Source of the DNA: PGYR01 sp046290495
GTDB lineage: Bacteria > Bacteroidota > Ignavibacteria > Kapaibacteriales > UBA2268
Length of the DNA stretch: 64,000 nt
Assembly (NCBI GenBank): GCA_046290495.1
Contig: JBKAGT010000006.1
Span: 868,001 to 932,000 of the forward strand
Direction of reading: 5' to 3'
The notes beneath the pieces were generated by a model. That model searched no databases. It had not been told where the DNA came from and saw nothing but the letters and a program-made list of their open reading frames with translations. Both the position numbers and the translations under genes were made by a program. Shown piece by piece: positions 52,030-61,351 of the stretch. Positions within the stretch are counted from its first letter, which is position 1. Each line of letters begins with the position of its first letter.

Positions 52030-54078
52030 ATGAATAAAATTTTATTTTTTTTACTTTTGTTTCTAACGGTTTCAACAGCCACAATAGCTCAAGAATATGC
52101 AGAAGAACCATATACTCCAAGAGATAGTTATGGTGTATTCGTAGGAGCAGGAATAAATCTACACAGTGCTGATTTTAATAGCTTTGCTGGAATACCAAGT
52201 TGTTGCCCTGGGTTCGAATCGGGTGATGGATTTGGTATTAATCTAGGAGGATTCTACACTACTCCATTGGGGGATTTGATTGACCTGACACTAAGAGCCA
52301 AGTATATACAGCTTGGAGGTGAATTATCTAGAATAGAAGAAGAAACAGGAACTACTCTAAACGGTGGAAGCCAAACAATAGAATTTGAGCATAGATTTGG
52401 TGCTGATATCAACTCTATAGCATTGGAGCCATTGCTTGAATATAAGCTCTCTGATCAATTAAGATTGAGAGGTGGTTTTAGAATTGGTTACTTGCTAAGT
52501 GGTGATTTGACTGAACACTTAGAAGAAGTTGTTTCTCCTGGCAATGGACTATTTGTAGATGAGAATGGAAACACTTCTAGAACAAGAAACAGTTATGAAG
52601 GGGAAATACCTGACTTGTCATCTTTGAATGCAGCTTTTGTATTTGGTGCAAGTTATGATTTACCTCTTAATAGCTCTTACACTTTATTTTTAGTTCCATC
52701 TGTTGATTTTTCTTTAGGACTCACTTCGTTTGTACCTGATTTCGGATGGACTGCTAATACATTTGCGGGGGGCTTAGGAATTAGATATGCTCCTAGAGCT
52801 GTGGTAAAGCCAAAACCTATTTTGCCACCGCCACCGCCACCGCCGCCACCACCATTGCCACCACCACCGCCTACAGTACCTAAGTTAGATGCGTCTATAC
52901 TTGCTGTATCGGTAAATGACAATGGTCAAGAAAGTGATGTAAGCTCTATAAAAGTTGAGGAATTCTTCTTGAATAGAACGCACCCACTATTGAACTATGT
53001 ATTCTTCGATGAGAATTCAGCAGATATCCCGAAAAGATATTCTAGAATTGAAGATTCTGAGAAAGATGATTACTCATTCAAACAGTTATTTGACCTTAAA
53101 ACAATGGAAGTTTATCACGAGATACTTAACATAGTTGGTAAAAGAATGCAATTCTACCCGCAAGCAAAAATTGAGCTAGTAGGATGCAACTCTGACGAGG
53201 GTCTTGAAAAAGGTAAAACTGCATTATCTAGAGATAGAGCTGAAACAGTTAAAAAGTACTTAGTTAATGAGTGGGGAATAGAAGCAGATAGAATATCGGT
53301 TAAAGCTAGGAACTTGCCAGATAACCCATCGAACGTAAGGGAAAATGACGGTATAGTAGAAAATAGAAGGGTAGAAATGAACGCGAATATTCCACAGATA
53401 TTCGAACCGATGATTATAAAAGATACTTTAAGGACTTCAAATCCTCCACATATCAGATTCAAGCCGACTATAAAATCTGATGTTGGTTCTCAAAGATGGA
53501 GAATAATAACTTATCAAGATGGTAGAGAACTAAAGACATTCAGTGGAACAGGTAAAATACCAGCTGCTGTGGATTGGGATTTGGAAAGAGAGAAAGAACA
53601 AGACTATATTCCTACTATGGACAAACCACTGCAATACAGAATGCAAATTGTTGATAACGACAACAAGATGTGGGAATCAGATATGCAAGAGTTGCCTGTA
53701 GAACAAGTGACGATAGAATATAAGTTTGAAAATGTATTGCCTGATAAGGAATTCGATATTTACTCTATGATTGGATTTGGATATAATTCTGCAGAGTTAA
53801 ATGACAGAAATATATTCATTGCTGACAAAGCTAAGAAGAGACTAAGAAGCTATTCGAACACAGACATCATAGGCTATTCTGATAGATTAGGTAATGAACT
53901 AGCAAACCAAAGACTATCTCAGAGAAGAGCTTACAATGTAGCAGAGTATCTGGCATTGAACCCTGAGACAAATGCACGTGGTTTGGGTGAGAAGAAGCTA
54001 TTATACGATAATGACTATCCAGAAGGAAGATTCTATAGCCGTACGGTAGTAATTAGTATAATAACTCCAATTGAATAA
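52030..54078 (+). CDS. Outer-membrane protein with polyproline linker and two OmpA-like domains
   Basis: A 682-residue outer-membrane protein with a signal peptide (1-20), a beta-barrel (about 30-255), a linker with ten prolines, a leucine and five prolines (residues 266-281), then two OmpA-like domains: about 320-455 (VFFDENSADIPK, LSRDRAETVKKYL) and about 575-680 (GFGYNSAELND, LSQRRAYNVAEYL). Probably spans the outer membrane and binds peptidoglycan. GGGAGTGCTAA before ATG supplies the ribosome binding site. Paralogous in plan to the gene at 35485-37365. Confidence 0.86.
   Translation: MNKILFFLLLFLTVSTATIAQEYAEEPYTPRDSYGVFVGAGINLHSADFNSFAGIPSCCPGFESGDGFGINLGGFYTTPLGDLIDLTLRAKYIQLGGELSRIEEETGTTLNGGSQTIEFEHRFGADINSIALEPLLEYKLSDQLRLRGGFRIGYLLSGDLTEHLEEVVSPGNGLFVDENGNTSRTRNSYEGEIPDLSSLNAAFVFGASYDLPLNSSYTLFLVPSVDFSLGLTSFVPDFGWTANTFAGGLGIRYAPRAVVKPKPILPPPPPPPPPPLPPPPPTVPKLDASILAVSVNDNGQESDVSSIKVEEFFLNRTHPLLNYVFFDENSADIPKRYSRIEDSEKDDYSFKQLFDLKTMEVYHEILNIVGKRMQFYPQAKIELVGCNSDEGLEKGKTALSRDRAETVKKYLVNEWGIEADRISVKARNLPDNPSNVRENDGIVENRRVEMNANIPQIFEPMIIKDTLRTSNPPHIRFKPTIKSDVGSQRWRIITYQDGRELKTFSGTGKIPAAVDWDLEREKEQDYIPTMDKPLQYRMQIVDNDNKMWESDMQELPVEQVTIEYKFENVLPDKEFDIYSMIGFGYNSAELNDRNIFIADKAKKRLRSYSNTDIIGYSDRLGNELANQRLSQRRAYNVAEYLALNPETNARGLGEKKLLYDNDYPEGRFYSRTVVISIITPIE
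52825..52872 (+). repeat. CCA/CCG triplet repeat encoding a proline run
   Basis: Sixteen codons, fifteen of them CCA, CCG or CCT, encode Pro10-Leu-Pro5. This is a simple repeat inside the ompA-like gene and could vary in length by slippage. Confidence 0.9.
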
Positions 54079-54125
54079 TGTAATTATTTTATGTTTCAAT
54101 TGTTTAATTAAGAGAATAAAATAAA

Positions 54126-57100
54126 ATGGTATTAGTTATGAATAAGTTAAAGTTGTTAATATTCACATTGCTGATGGTGAATGTTGGTTTTCTATTTTCT
54201 CAGTCCTTAGATATTGAGAGAGTTGTAACTGACAATTACCCTAATCTCAGAGCAGAATTTAGAGTAATGGATGCAAACGGAGATGAAGTCAGAAATCTTA
54301 ATGTAAATGATTTTGAGCTCACAGATTTGGGTGTTTCAACTCAGTTTACAGCTCCAACTTGTCCACCAGATCAATCAAGGTTCTCTTTGATTCTGATATT
54401 CGATGCCTCTAGTTCGATGGACAAAAATATTTCTGATGAGTCTAACTCTGCTCCTTCGAGACATCAGGTAATCAAAAATGTTGCGAAAACATTTATAGAT
54501 CAATTACCTGACGGACAATTTGAAGCAGCTGTTGGAGTATTTTCAAAGGATTTCAGATACGATCAACTTCAAAGATTTACTACAGATAAAGATTTATTAA
54601 AACAAGCCACAGATTACAGATTAGTAAACGCTACAAACTATAATGCTGGATTTTTGGGATACAGGGAAAATAATGAAGGTGGTGCATTTGGGTTGGTTAA
54701 AGATGCCCAATATAAACCAGTAATTATTTTTATGACTGATGGTTACCACCAATCTAATCAACAACATGGTGATATAGAAGTTGGAATTATCAATCAGAAA
54801 GCTGCTGAAACAAATACAACTATTTATTCATTAACTGTTGGACCTACTCAACCAGATCCAACTGATTTCTCTTTAGATCAAAACTCTAAAGCTAAATTGG
54901 AATCTATATCTACAGCAAGTGGAGGTGAATACTTTGAAAACCTATTAAGTGAGTCAGAAGTACAGAATATCTATTCACAAATATTAAGAGACGCTGAGGG
55001 TTTTGGAACTCCAGCTCCTTGCTATATTGATTTTGTTTCAGACTGTAACGATGGTGAGATAGAGCTTGTTTACAATGGATTTGGTGCTCCTGTTTCAGAT
55101 ACTGAAGCATATACTATTGCTGATGAGCTAAAGCCAAATCTTAATATTGATGAAAGGACTTTCTTGGAAGTAAACTTACCACTTAATCAAGCCACTGAAA
55201 TAGATGTTGATATAACAGCCGAAAAGAATTACTTAGAAATTACAGGATTCAACTCTACTCCAGGAAACATATTTACTGTCTCTGATTGGGGAGGTTCAGC
55301 TCCACCTTTTAGTTTAGCTGAAGGAGAGAGCAGGACAATAAAAGTTCAGATAACTCCAGACAATAGGGAGTTTTTTGGTGGAGATATCACGTTTGAAGGT
55401 ACAGGCTGTTCTGGGCTTACTATGACTCCAAGAGCTGGATTCATTTTCGCAGAAGACATACAGTTTGGAAGTGTAAATCAAGGTGAACAGAAAACGGAGA
55501 CTTTCACTCAAAGATTCTGTAACCTAACTGATGAACCACTTGATATAGAAAGAATAATTATAACCGGTGGTGCACACCAAGGTGATTTTGCGGTCACTTC
55601 TCAAACTACTGTTGTAGCACCAGGTGCTTGCATAGATATTGAGGCACTTTTTGCTCCATCCGAACAGGGTGAAAGAGAAGCAGAATACACAGTGAAGACT
55701 GATAAAGGTGACTTTACGGCTATGCTAAAAGGAGGAGGGGCTGGAAATCCTGAAATATCTGGTGTGGCTCCCGAATTTGCAGATGTAAATTGTACATCAC
55801 CCAATTCTACTATTACTATAGATGTGACAAACAGTGGTCCAGTTGATTTAGAAATTACTAATGTAACTTTAGCCGATGATACACATTTCAATATTATTGG
55901 AAGTACAGCATTTAATGTAGCTGCTAATAGTACTAATAGTACTGATTTGCAAATAGAGTTTGATCCTCAGTCAGTTGGCTCTCATTCTACTGATGTTATT
56001 ATAACAAACAACTCTAACACAAGCCCTTACAGTATTTCTGTTAGTGGAGAAATGATTGCCTTAGATTATAGTGTATCAACTGTAAATGTTGATTTTGGAA
56101 CAATTTGTGCAAATGAAGGTAATCCAGTTACTCAACAGATTGAATTAACTAATTTGAATAGCTTTGGATATAGTGTCAATGCAAATGCAAACTTACCTGT
56201 ATTCGATACTGATGCGATTAGTTATGATATATCTTCTGGAACAGCTACAGTTGATATAACATTCGAATCTGCTGATAATGGTACTTATGTAGGTCTAGTT
56301 ACTTTCGTAAGTGAATGCGGAAATGTAGAAAGAATAGTAAATGTAATAGGTGAGATTAATTCACCAGAAGTGAATGATTTAAGTGAGGTAATCCCATCTG
56401 TTGTAGGTTCTAGCGAAATTAAGACTGTCACCATTACTAACCCAAATGCAGAGGATTTCGATGTTGTAAATGCTTTTGTTGGTGATGCTTCACAAGTGCC
56501 ACTAACAGAATTTAGTCTGTCAAATACTAGTTTCACAGTACCAGGAAATAGCACATATAATCTGGATGTCAGATACACTCCAGATGCTAATAATGCAGTA
56601 GAAATCGATGGGTTTTTATATTTGAATATAGAGCAACCTTGTGATATTACTCTGAGTAATATACTTATAAAAGGTGTCCCAGATTTAGCTATTGCAAACT
56701 TAACTGCTATGAATACTTCTGATTATATAGGTGCTACTACTAACATTAGCTTTGATATAGTTGGTAGCCCAGAGTTCAATGCTTCAGGATCTACAAAACT
56801 TGAGTTCACTTTGCAATATGACGAAACAATGCTCAACCCACTTACAGGAACAAAATCTGGGACTAATGAAGTAAGCTATGTTGTTGATTTACCGACTCCA
56901 TTCCCAGGAACTCTATCATTTGCACCTGAGTTTGAAGTACTTAATTCTTTACCAGATGTTCAATCTGATTTGACTATAACTAGCTCGAGAGCAATAAATG
57001 ATAATGGACAGGTTACGGCTTCTGTAATTAATAACAATGGTCTGTTTGATATAATTATTGCTGATGCTGATGTTAGTACTAATGACCTGACAGCTAAGCC

Positions 57101-57767
57101 GGGTGAACAATTTGACCTCCCAATATACTTAGATGATGAGGACAATGACCTTGATGAACTGTTACACAACGAAATGACTTTCAAAGTGCATTATAATTAT
57201 ACTGTTATGCAACCAGCTGATATTCCATTTACTGTTGTTGGTCAAGATATAGCTGAGTTTGAATTTACAAGCCCTATAACTTATAGTAACGGTGGGAAAC
57301 TCGGTATGACACAAGCACAGTTGCCAGTTGCTAATATTAAAATGATGGCTAAGTTAGGAAATGCTATTCAGTCACCTATAGAGATTTCATTAGCTGAAAT
57401 CACTTCTGGAGGTATAGCAGATTTGACATTAGATACTAAGACATTCACTCTTGATGGTGTATGTGAGGAAGGTGGTAGTTTAAGATTATTTACACTTTCT
57501 GAAATAGAACCATCTATTACATTGAATCAAAACCCAGTATCTGAGAAGATAGACTTAACTGCAAGTACAATTGAGACTGGTGTGCACAAAGTTACATTAT
57601 TCGATATGGTTGGTAATGCGATTGAGCTAGATAGAAGATCAATTAGTACTAGTGGACAAAGCTATACTATAGAGTATGAAACTTCTAACTTGCAGTCTGG
57701 TATGTATATAGTTATATATGATACTCCTACTCAATCATTTAACGAAAGTATAATGATAGTAAAATAG
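54126..57767 (+). CDS. VWA-domain secreted protein with choice-of-anchor-D-like repeats, T9SS-type end
   Basis: A 1213-residue secreted protein. After the signal peptide (ending near FSQ, residue 26) comes a von Willebrand A domain (about 85-310) with the MIDAS pattern DASSS (Asp93, Ser95, Ser97). Next are several immunoglobulin-like, ASH/choice-of-anchor-D-type domains (about 330-900), a further beta-rich region, and a type A-like C-terminal sorting domain (LNQNPVSEK, LQSGMYIVIY, ESIMIVK). Likely exported by T9SS and cell-surface attached; ligand unknown. An ATG at 54138 is an equally good start, since the signal peptide begins there. A strong terminator follows. Confidence 0.82.
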   Translation: MVLVMNKLKLLIFTLLMVNVGFLFSQSLDIERVVTDNYPNLRAEFRVMDANGDEVRNLNVNDFELTDLGVSTQFTAPTCPPDQSRFSLILIFDASSSMDKNISDESNSAPSRHQVIKNVAKTFIDQLPDGQFEAAVGVFSKDFRYDQLQRFTTDKDLLKQATDYRLVNATNYNAGFLGYRENNEGGAFGLVKDAQYKPVIIFMTDGYHQSNQQHGDIEVGIINQKAAETNTTIYSLTVGPTQPDPTDFSLDQNSKAKLESISTASGGEYFENLLSESEVQNIYSQILRDAEGFGTPAPCYIDFVSDCNDGEIELVYNGFGAPVSDTEAYTIADELKPNLNIDERTFLEVNLPLNQATEIDVDITAEKNYLEITGFNSTPGNIFTVSDWGGSAPPFSLAEGESRTIKVQITPDNREFFGGDITFEGTGCSGLTMTPRAGFIFAEDIQFGSVNQGEQKTETFTQRFCNLTDEPLDIERIIITGGAHQGDFAVTSQTTVVAPGACIDIEALFAPSEQGEREAEYTVKTDKGDFTAMLKGGGAGNPEISGVAPEFADVNCTSPNSTITIDVTNSGPVDLEITNVTLADDTHFNIIGSTAFNVAANSTNSTDLQIEFDPQSVGSHSTDVIITNNSNTSPYSISVSGEMIALDYSVSTVNVDFGTICANEGNPVTQQIELTNLNSFGYSVNANANLPVFDTDAISYDISSGTATVDITFESADNGTYVGLVTFVSECGNVERIVNVIGEINSPEVNDLSEVIPSVVGSSEIKTVTITNPNAEDFDVVNAFVGDASQVPLTEFSLSNTSFTVPGNSTYNLDVRYTPDANNAVEIDGFLYLNIEQPCDITLSNILIKGVPDLAIANLTAMNTSDYIGATTNISFDIVGSPEFNASGSTKLEFTLQYDETMLNPLTGTKSGTNEVSYVVDLPTPFPGTLSFAPEFEVLNSLPDVQSDLTITSSRAINDNGQVTASVINNNGLFDIIIADADVSTNDLTAKPGEQFDLPIYLDDEDNDLDELLHNEMTFKVHYNYTVMQPADIPFTVVGQDIAEFEFTSPITYSNGGKLGMTQAQLPVANIKMMAKLGNAIQSPIEISLAEITSGGIADLTLDTKTFTLDGVCEEGGSLRLFTLSEIEPSITLNQNPVSEKIDLTASTIETGVHKVTLFDMVGNAIELDRRSISTSGQSYTIEYETSNLQSGMYIVIYDTPTQSFNESIMIVK

Positions 57768-57787
57768 TTTTAGAAATTTAAGTTATC

Positions 57788-57826
57788 AACCCCTTTTCCC
57801 AAACAATAGGAAAAGGGGTTTTTTAT
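57788..57826 (+). terminator. Strong rho-independent terminator after the VWA gene
   Basis: AACCCCTTTTCC and GGAAAAGGGGTT make a 12-base stem with a nine-base loop, followed by TTTT and a T-rich run. It separates the VWA gene from parA. Confidence 0.92.
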
Positions 57827-57880
57827 TTTTAAATTCACAGGTTAATAAAAATCCGATTTTCAGAATAAAGTGTACACTAT

Positions 57881-58657
57881 ATGAATAACAAAATCATATC
57901 TATAGCAAATCAAAAAGGTGGAGTTGGGAAGACTACAACAGCTGTCAATATAGCCGCTTCATTAGCAGCATTGGAAAAGAAGGTATTGTTGATAGACTTA
58001 GACCCACAAGCCAATGCAACTGCTGGATTAGGGGTAGATTCCAAGAGCCAAGAAGTTTCGAGCTATGATATATTAGTCAACGATGATACTATAGATGACG
58101 CTACTATAAAAACTGACCTTGAATATTTAAGTTTGGTACCTTCGCATATAGATTTGGTTGGTGCGGAAATAGAAATGATATCTAGGCAGGGAAGAGAAAC
58201 CCAGTTGTTAGAGAAATTTTCTAAATTAGACTACAAATATGATTTTATCATCATTGATTGTCCCCCTTCTTTGGGATTGCTGACTCTCAATGCACTTACG
58301 GCCTCAAACAGTGTACTAATACCTGTACAATGTGAATACTATGCACTAGAAGGGCTTGGGCAATTACTAAATACTATAGGAATAGTAAGAAAGCACCTGA
58401 ACGAGGATTTGGAAATAGAAGGCGTTTTGCTTACTATGTTTGACAGTAGATTGAACCTATCGAATGATGTAGTAGAAGAGGTAAAACAGCACTTCACAGA
58501 TAAAGTATTTGACACAATAATAAATAGGAATGTACGATTATCGGAGTCACCTTCGCATGGAAAGCCCGTTATATTATACGATGCAGTTTCCAAAGGTGCA
58601 CAAAACTATTTATCTTTAGCAAAAGAAATAATTGGCAATTCGAAAAACACGAAATAA
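57881..58657 (+). CDS. parA: Chromosome-partitioning ATPase ParA (Soj)
   Basis: A 258-residue deviant Walker ATPase that drives chromosome segregation with ParB. The modified P-loop KGGVGKTTT is at 12-20, Walker A' DLDPQANAT near 39-47 and Walker B FIIIDCPPSLG near 122-132. The small size and lack of an N-terminal helix-turn-helix indicate a chromosomal type. parB starts one base after its stop. Confidence 0.95.
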   Translation: MNNKIISIANQKGGVGKTTTAVNIAASLAALEKKVLLIDLDPQANATAGLGVDSKSQEVSSYDILVNDDTIDDATIKTDLEYLSLVPSHIDLVGAEIEMISRQGRETQLLEKFSKLDYKYDFIIIDCPPSLGLLTLNALTASNSVLIPVQCEYYALEGLGQLLNTIGIVRKHLNEDLEIEGVLLTMFDSRLNLSNDVVEEVKQHFTDKVFDTIINRNVRLSESPSHGKPVILYDAVSKGAQNYLSLAKEIIGNSKNTK

Positions 58658-58658
58658 T

Positions 58659-59552
58659 ATGGTTAAGAAGAAAGGGTTAGGGAAAGGACTTAGCGCACTT
58701 ATCCCTGATATAGATAGAAAAGGAAATGAGAGAAATGAAGCAGCAAAGAAAAATGTTGGTTCTAGCTCAAATATTCCTATTAAAAAAATAAGAATCAATC
58801 CTTGGCAACCACGTAAGGAGTTTGACCAGAGTGCTTTGGAAGAATTGGCAGATAGTATAAGAACACACGGTCTGATTCAACCAATATCAGTGCGTCGAGT
58901 AGATGAACACTTTGAACTCATTTCTGGTGAGAGACGCTTTAGAGCTTCTAAATTAGTAGGGTTGAAAGAAATACCTGCCTACATAAAAGAAGATGTTAAC
59001 GATGAGCAAATGCTTCAGTTTGCTATAATCGAGAACCTTCAACGTGAGGATCTGAACCCAATTGAGATTGCTATAAGTTACAAAAGATTGATTGATGAGT
59101 TCAATTTGACTCAAGAGCAAGTAGCTACGAAAGTTGGCAAAAATCGTTCGACAGTTACAAACAATCTTAGATTACTCAATCTGCCAGACTCTATTCAAAA
59201 AAGCTTAGCTAATAATGAATTGTCCAATGGCCATGCTAGGGCATTGCTCTCATTGGAGGGTACTGCTGACAGAATACATGCTTGGAAGCATATTCTGGAA
59301 AATGAGCTAAATGTTCGTGATACTGAAGAATACATTAAAAATTACGGCAAAAGAACAAGCAAGCCGAAAGAGGATAACAAATCTGAACTTTCGCAGGAGC
59401 TAAAAGCAATATTGGAAGATAATGAAGATATGCTCCGCAACAAATACGGAACTGACGTAAAAATAAAGTACAAGAAAAATGAGAAAGGTTCTATAGTCAT
59501 AGACTACTATTCTAAAAAAGATTTGAATAGAATATTAGAGTTGCTAAGCTGA
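58659..59552 (+). CDS. parB: Chromosome-partitioning protein ParB (Spo0J)
   Basis: A CTPase clamp that loads at parS sites. I start it at ATG 58659, right after the parA stop and giving the classic VKKKGLGKGLSALIP N-terminus (297 residues); a TTG at 58632 would overlap parA. Motifs: LIQPISVR, the GERRFRA box of the CTP site, NLQREDLNPIE and a helix-turn-helix (LTQEQVATKVGKNRSTVTN). The stop shares one base with the start of the thioesterase gene. No parS match is convincing in the window. Confidence 0.94.
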   Translation: MVKKKGLGKGLSALIPDIDRKGNERNEAAKKNVGSSSNIPIKKIRINPWQPRKEFDQSALEELADSIRTHGLIQPISVRRVDEHFELISGERRFRASKLVGLKEIPAYIKEDVNDEQMLQFAIIENLQREDLNPIEIAISYKRLIDEFNLTQEQVATKVGKNRSTVTNNLRLLNLPDSIQKSLANNELSNGHARALLSLEGTADRIHAWKHILENELNVRDTEEYIKNYGKRTSKPKEDNKSELSQELKAILEDNEDMLRNKYGTDVKIKYKKNEKGSIVIDYYSKKDLNRILELLS

Positions 59553-59962
59553 TGTTAGAGTACACTGCAAAACGAAGAGTAATATATGCAGACACTGACA
59601 AAATGGGTGTTATGTACAATGGTAACTACTTGTCATTTTTTGAAATAGGAAGAAATGAGTTGATGAGACACTTGGGTCTGACTTATACTAAAGTAGAAGC
59701 GAATGGCCTTATTCTTCCCGTTATTGATGCATACGTTAAATATATAAGTCCTGCTAAGTATGATGATGTTTTAGAAATAAAAACACAGCTAAGTGAAACA
59801 TTATCAGCAAAAATACAGTTTATATACAGTATAGAATGCGAAGGCAGAAAAATAGCTGAGGGTTATACTAATCATGTCTTTGCTGATGGAGTGAAAATGA
59901 CACCTGTCAGACCTCCAAAAATGTATGTGGATTTGTTGAACAAGCATAAGAATAATATATAA
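59552..59962 (+). CDS. 4HBT/YbgC-family acyl-CoA thioesterase
   Basis: A 136-residue hot-dog-fold thioesterase. The segment YADTDKMGVMYNGNYLSFFE has catalytic Asp16 at the YbgC/4-hydroxybenzoyl-CoA thioesterase position. The substrate is not known; members act on short or long acyl-CoAs or acyl carrier protein. The start overlaps the parB stop by one base, so it is co-translated. Confidence 0.9.
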   Translation: MLEYTAKRRVIYADTDKMGVMYNGNYLSFFEIGRNELMRHLGLTYTKVEANGLILPVIDAYVKYISPAKYDDVLEIKTQLSETLSAKIQFIYSIECEGRKIAEGYTNHVFADGVKMTPVRPPKMYVDLLNKHKNNI

Positions 59963-60007
59963 GACGATTTGTACTATTTTAAAATTAATTTAACATAATC
60001 TGATAAT

Positions 60008-60943
60008 ATGAAATCAATAGTAATTGTAGTATTTATTTTAGCTTTTTCAATAAGTTCAGCAGAAGACACACCTTACAACTTCATAAGATTTAACTCAACA
60101 GCAAGAGCAGCGGCTATGTCAAACGCAGTTGTATCAATAGAAAATGATGCATCTTTGATATTTTTCAATCCGGCATTGTTGCAAACTGCTGATGAGAAAC
60201 CACTCTATACTACATTTTCAAAACACGTGCTTGACATAAACTCTGGTAATGTAGTTTATCATATCAAAGATTTGGATTTGGACGGTGGTAACTTAGCAGC
60301 TCAGGTAAATTTTAACAGTTATGGCTCTTTTGATAATTATGACAATACTGGTCAGTTATACGGCAATGGATTTACAGGGTCAGACCTTTCCATTGGTGCC
60401 ACTTACTCAAATGAGTTAGATTCTAATTGGTATTATGGTGTTTCAGGTAAATTCATATTCTTGACTTTAGAAGAGCAATCTTCTTCAGCAATGTCGTTGG
60501 ATGCAGGGCTATTTTATAGGTTGAATGAAAGAACTAACATTGGATTTTCTGTTCTTCACTTAGGTACAGAACTGAGCTCACTCAACGGTCAATCTGCAAC
60601 ATTGCCAGTGGATGCACGATTAGGTATTAACCACAGATTAAAAGGACTGCCTTTACTTGTAAACTTTAGTTTACATCATTTGGCAGATGAAGTTGATTCA
60701 TTTGGAGAAAGATTCCAAAGCTTCTCTCTTGGTGGAGAGCTTTATCTGAGTGATCACATTAATCTAAGAGTCGGTTATGATAATCAAATACGCAACTTCG
60801 CCACTTCAGACGAGAACAAAGGTCTATCTGGTTTGAGTGGGGGAGTCGGTCTACTTTTCGAAGATTTCAACTTTGATTATGCATATTCGGAATACGGTGG
60901 TTCCATTGCTCTACACAGATTTAGCTTAGGTTTGGAGCTGTAA
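60008..60943 (+). CDS. PorV/PorQ-family outer-membrane protein
   Basis: A 311-residue exported barrel with a signal peptide (1-19) and the family opening RFNSTARAAAMSNAVVSIENDASLIFFNPA, typical of the PorV/PorQ group in the FadL-like barrels. The body resembles PorQ (LDLDGGNLAAQVNFNSYGSF), a type IX secretion partner. Its presence supports T9SS in this organism. It sits 45 bases after the thioesterase gene and its stop is one base short of the convergent lipoprotein gene's stop. Confidence 0.83.
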   Translation: MKSIVIVVFILAFSISSAEDTPYNFIRFNSTARAAAMSNAVVSIENDASLIFFNPALLQTADEKPLYTTFSKHVLDINSGNVVYHIKDLDLDGGNLAAQVNFNSYGSFDNYDNTGQLYGNGFTGSDLSIGATYSNELDSNWYYGVSGKFIFLTLEEQSSSAMSLDAGLFYRLNERTNIGFSVLHLGTELSSLNGQSATLPVDARLGINHRLKGLPLLVNFSLHHLADEVDSFGERFQSFSLGGELYLSDHINLRVGYDNQIRNFATSDENKGLSGLSGGVGLLFEDFNFDYAYSEYGGSIALHRFSLGLEL

Positions 60944-60944
60944 G

Positions 60945-61292
60945 CTACTTTTTCTTAAGCTTAGCTAACCTTTCTTCTTTCAATTTGATTGCTTTTTTTA
61001 GGTCTTCCACATAAAGTGGTAGTCCTTTCAAATCGAAAGTGTCACCCTCTGCAATCATTTTCTCGTATTTTTCTAACTGAGCTTTATTAATACCAATTAT
61101 TCTATTCAGCTGCTCTATCTGATCTTCTACTGTCTCTATCCTTTTTCTCTTCTTAACCGGATTTTTTGAAATAATTGGTTCAGCTTTAGTTATTGTGTCT
61201 TTATTAATTTTTTCTTCAACTTCTGCAGAGTCCTGACTACAAGAGGTAACACCCATAATAGTTATCAACAAAACTAGAAAAATATTTTTCAT
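60945..61292 (-). CDS. Small hypothetical lipoprotein
   Basis: A 115-residue lipoprotein with lipobox VTSC (Cys18 from the ATG at 61292), a low-complexity charged linker (KNPVKKRKRIETVEDQ) and a helical, lysine/leucine-rich C-terminal half that could form a coiled coil. An upstream ATG at 61325 is in frame, but only the 61292 start gives a normal signal peptide. Divergent from the barrel gene at 61352. Function unknown. Confidence 0.7.
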   Translation of the reverse strand: MKNIFLVLLITIMGVTSCSQDSAEVEEKINKDTITKAEPIISKNPVKKRKRIETVEDQIEQLNRIIGINKAQLEKYEKMIAEGDTFDLKGLPLYVEDLKKAIKLKEERLAKLKKK

Positions 61293-61306
61293 ATCAAAAA
61301 AACTGT

Positions 61307-61314
61307 TATATTTG
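61307..61314 (+). promoter_or_regulatory. Possible -7 box for the barrel gene at 61352
   Basis: TATATTTG matches TAnnTTTG, 37 bases upstream of the ATG, with an ACGGAG ribosome binding site near 61337-61342. Confidence 0.4.
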
Positions 61315-61351
61315 ACAATAAACATATTTTTAAACTACGGAGATTTTATCT

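Noticed and set aside
52205..52235. GGTTCGAATC, the T-loop motif of tRNAs
   Set aside because: The flanks do not pair as a T-stem and the bases lie inside the well-supported ompA-like coding frame.
52677..52922. Glycine-rich 81-residue frame on the minus strand
   Set aside because: It is the antisense reading of the polyproline linker in the ompA-like gene.
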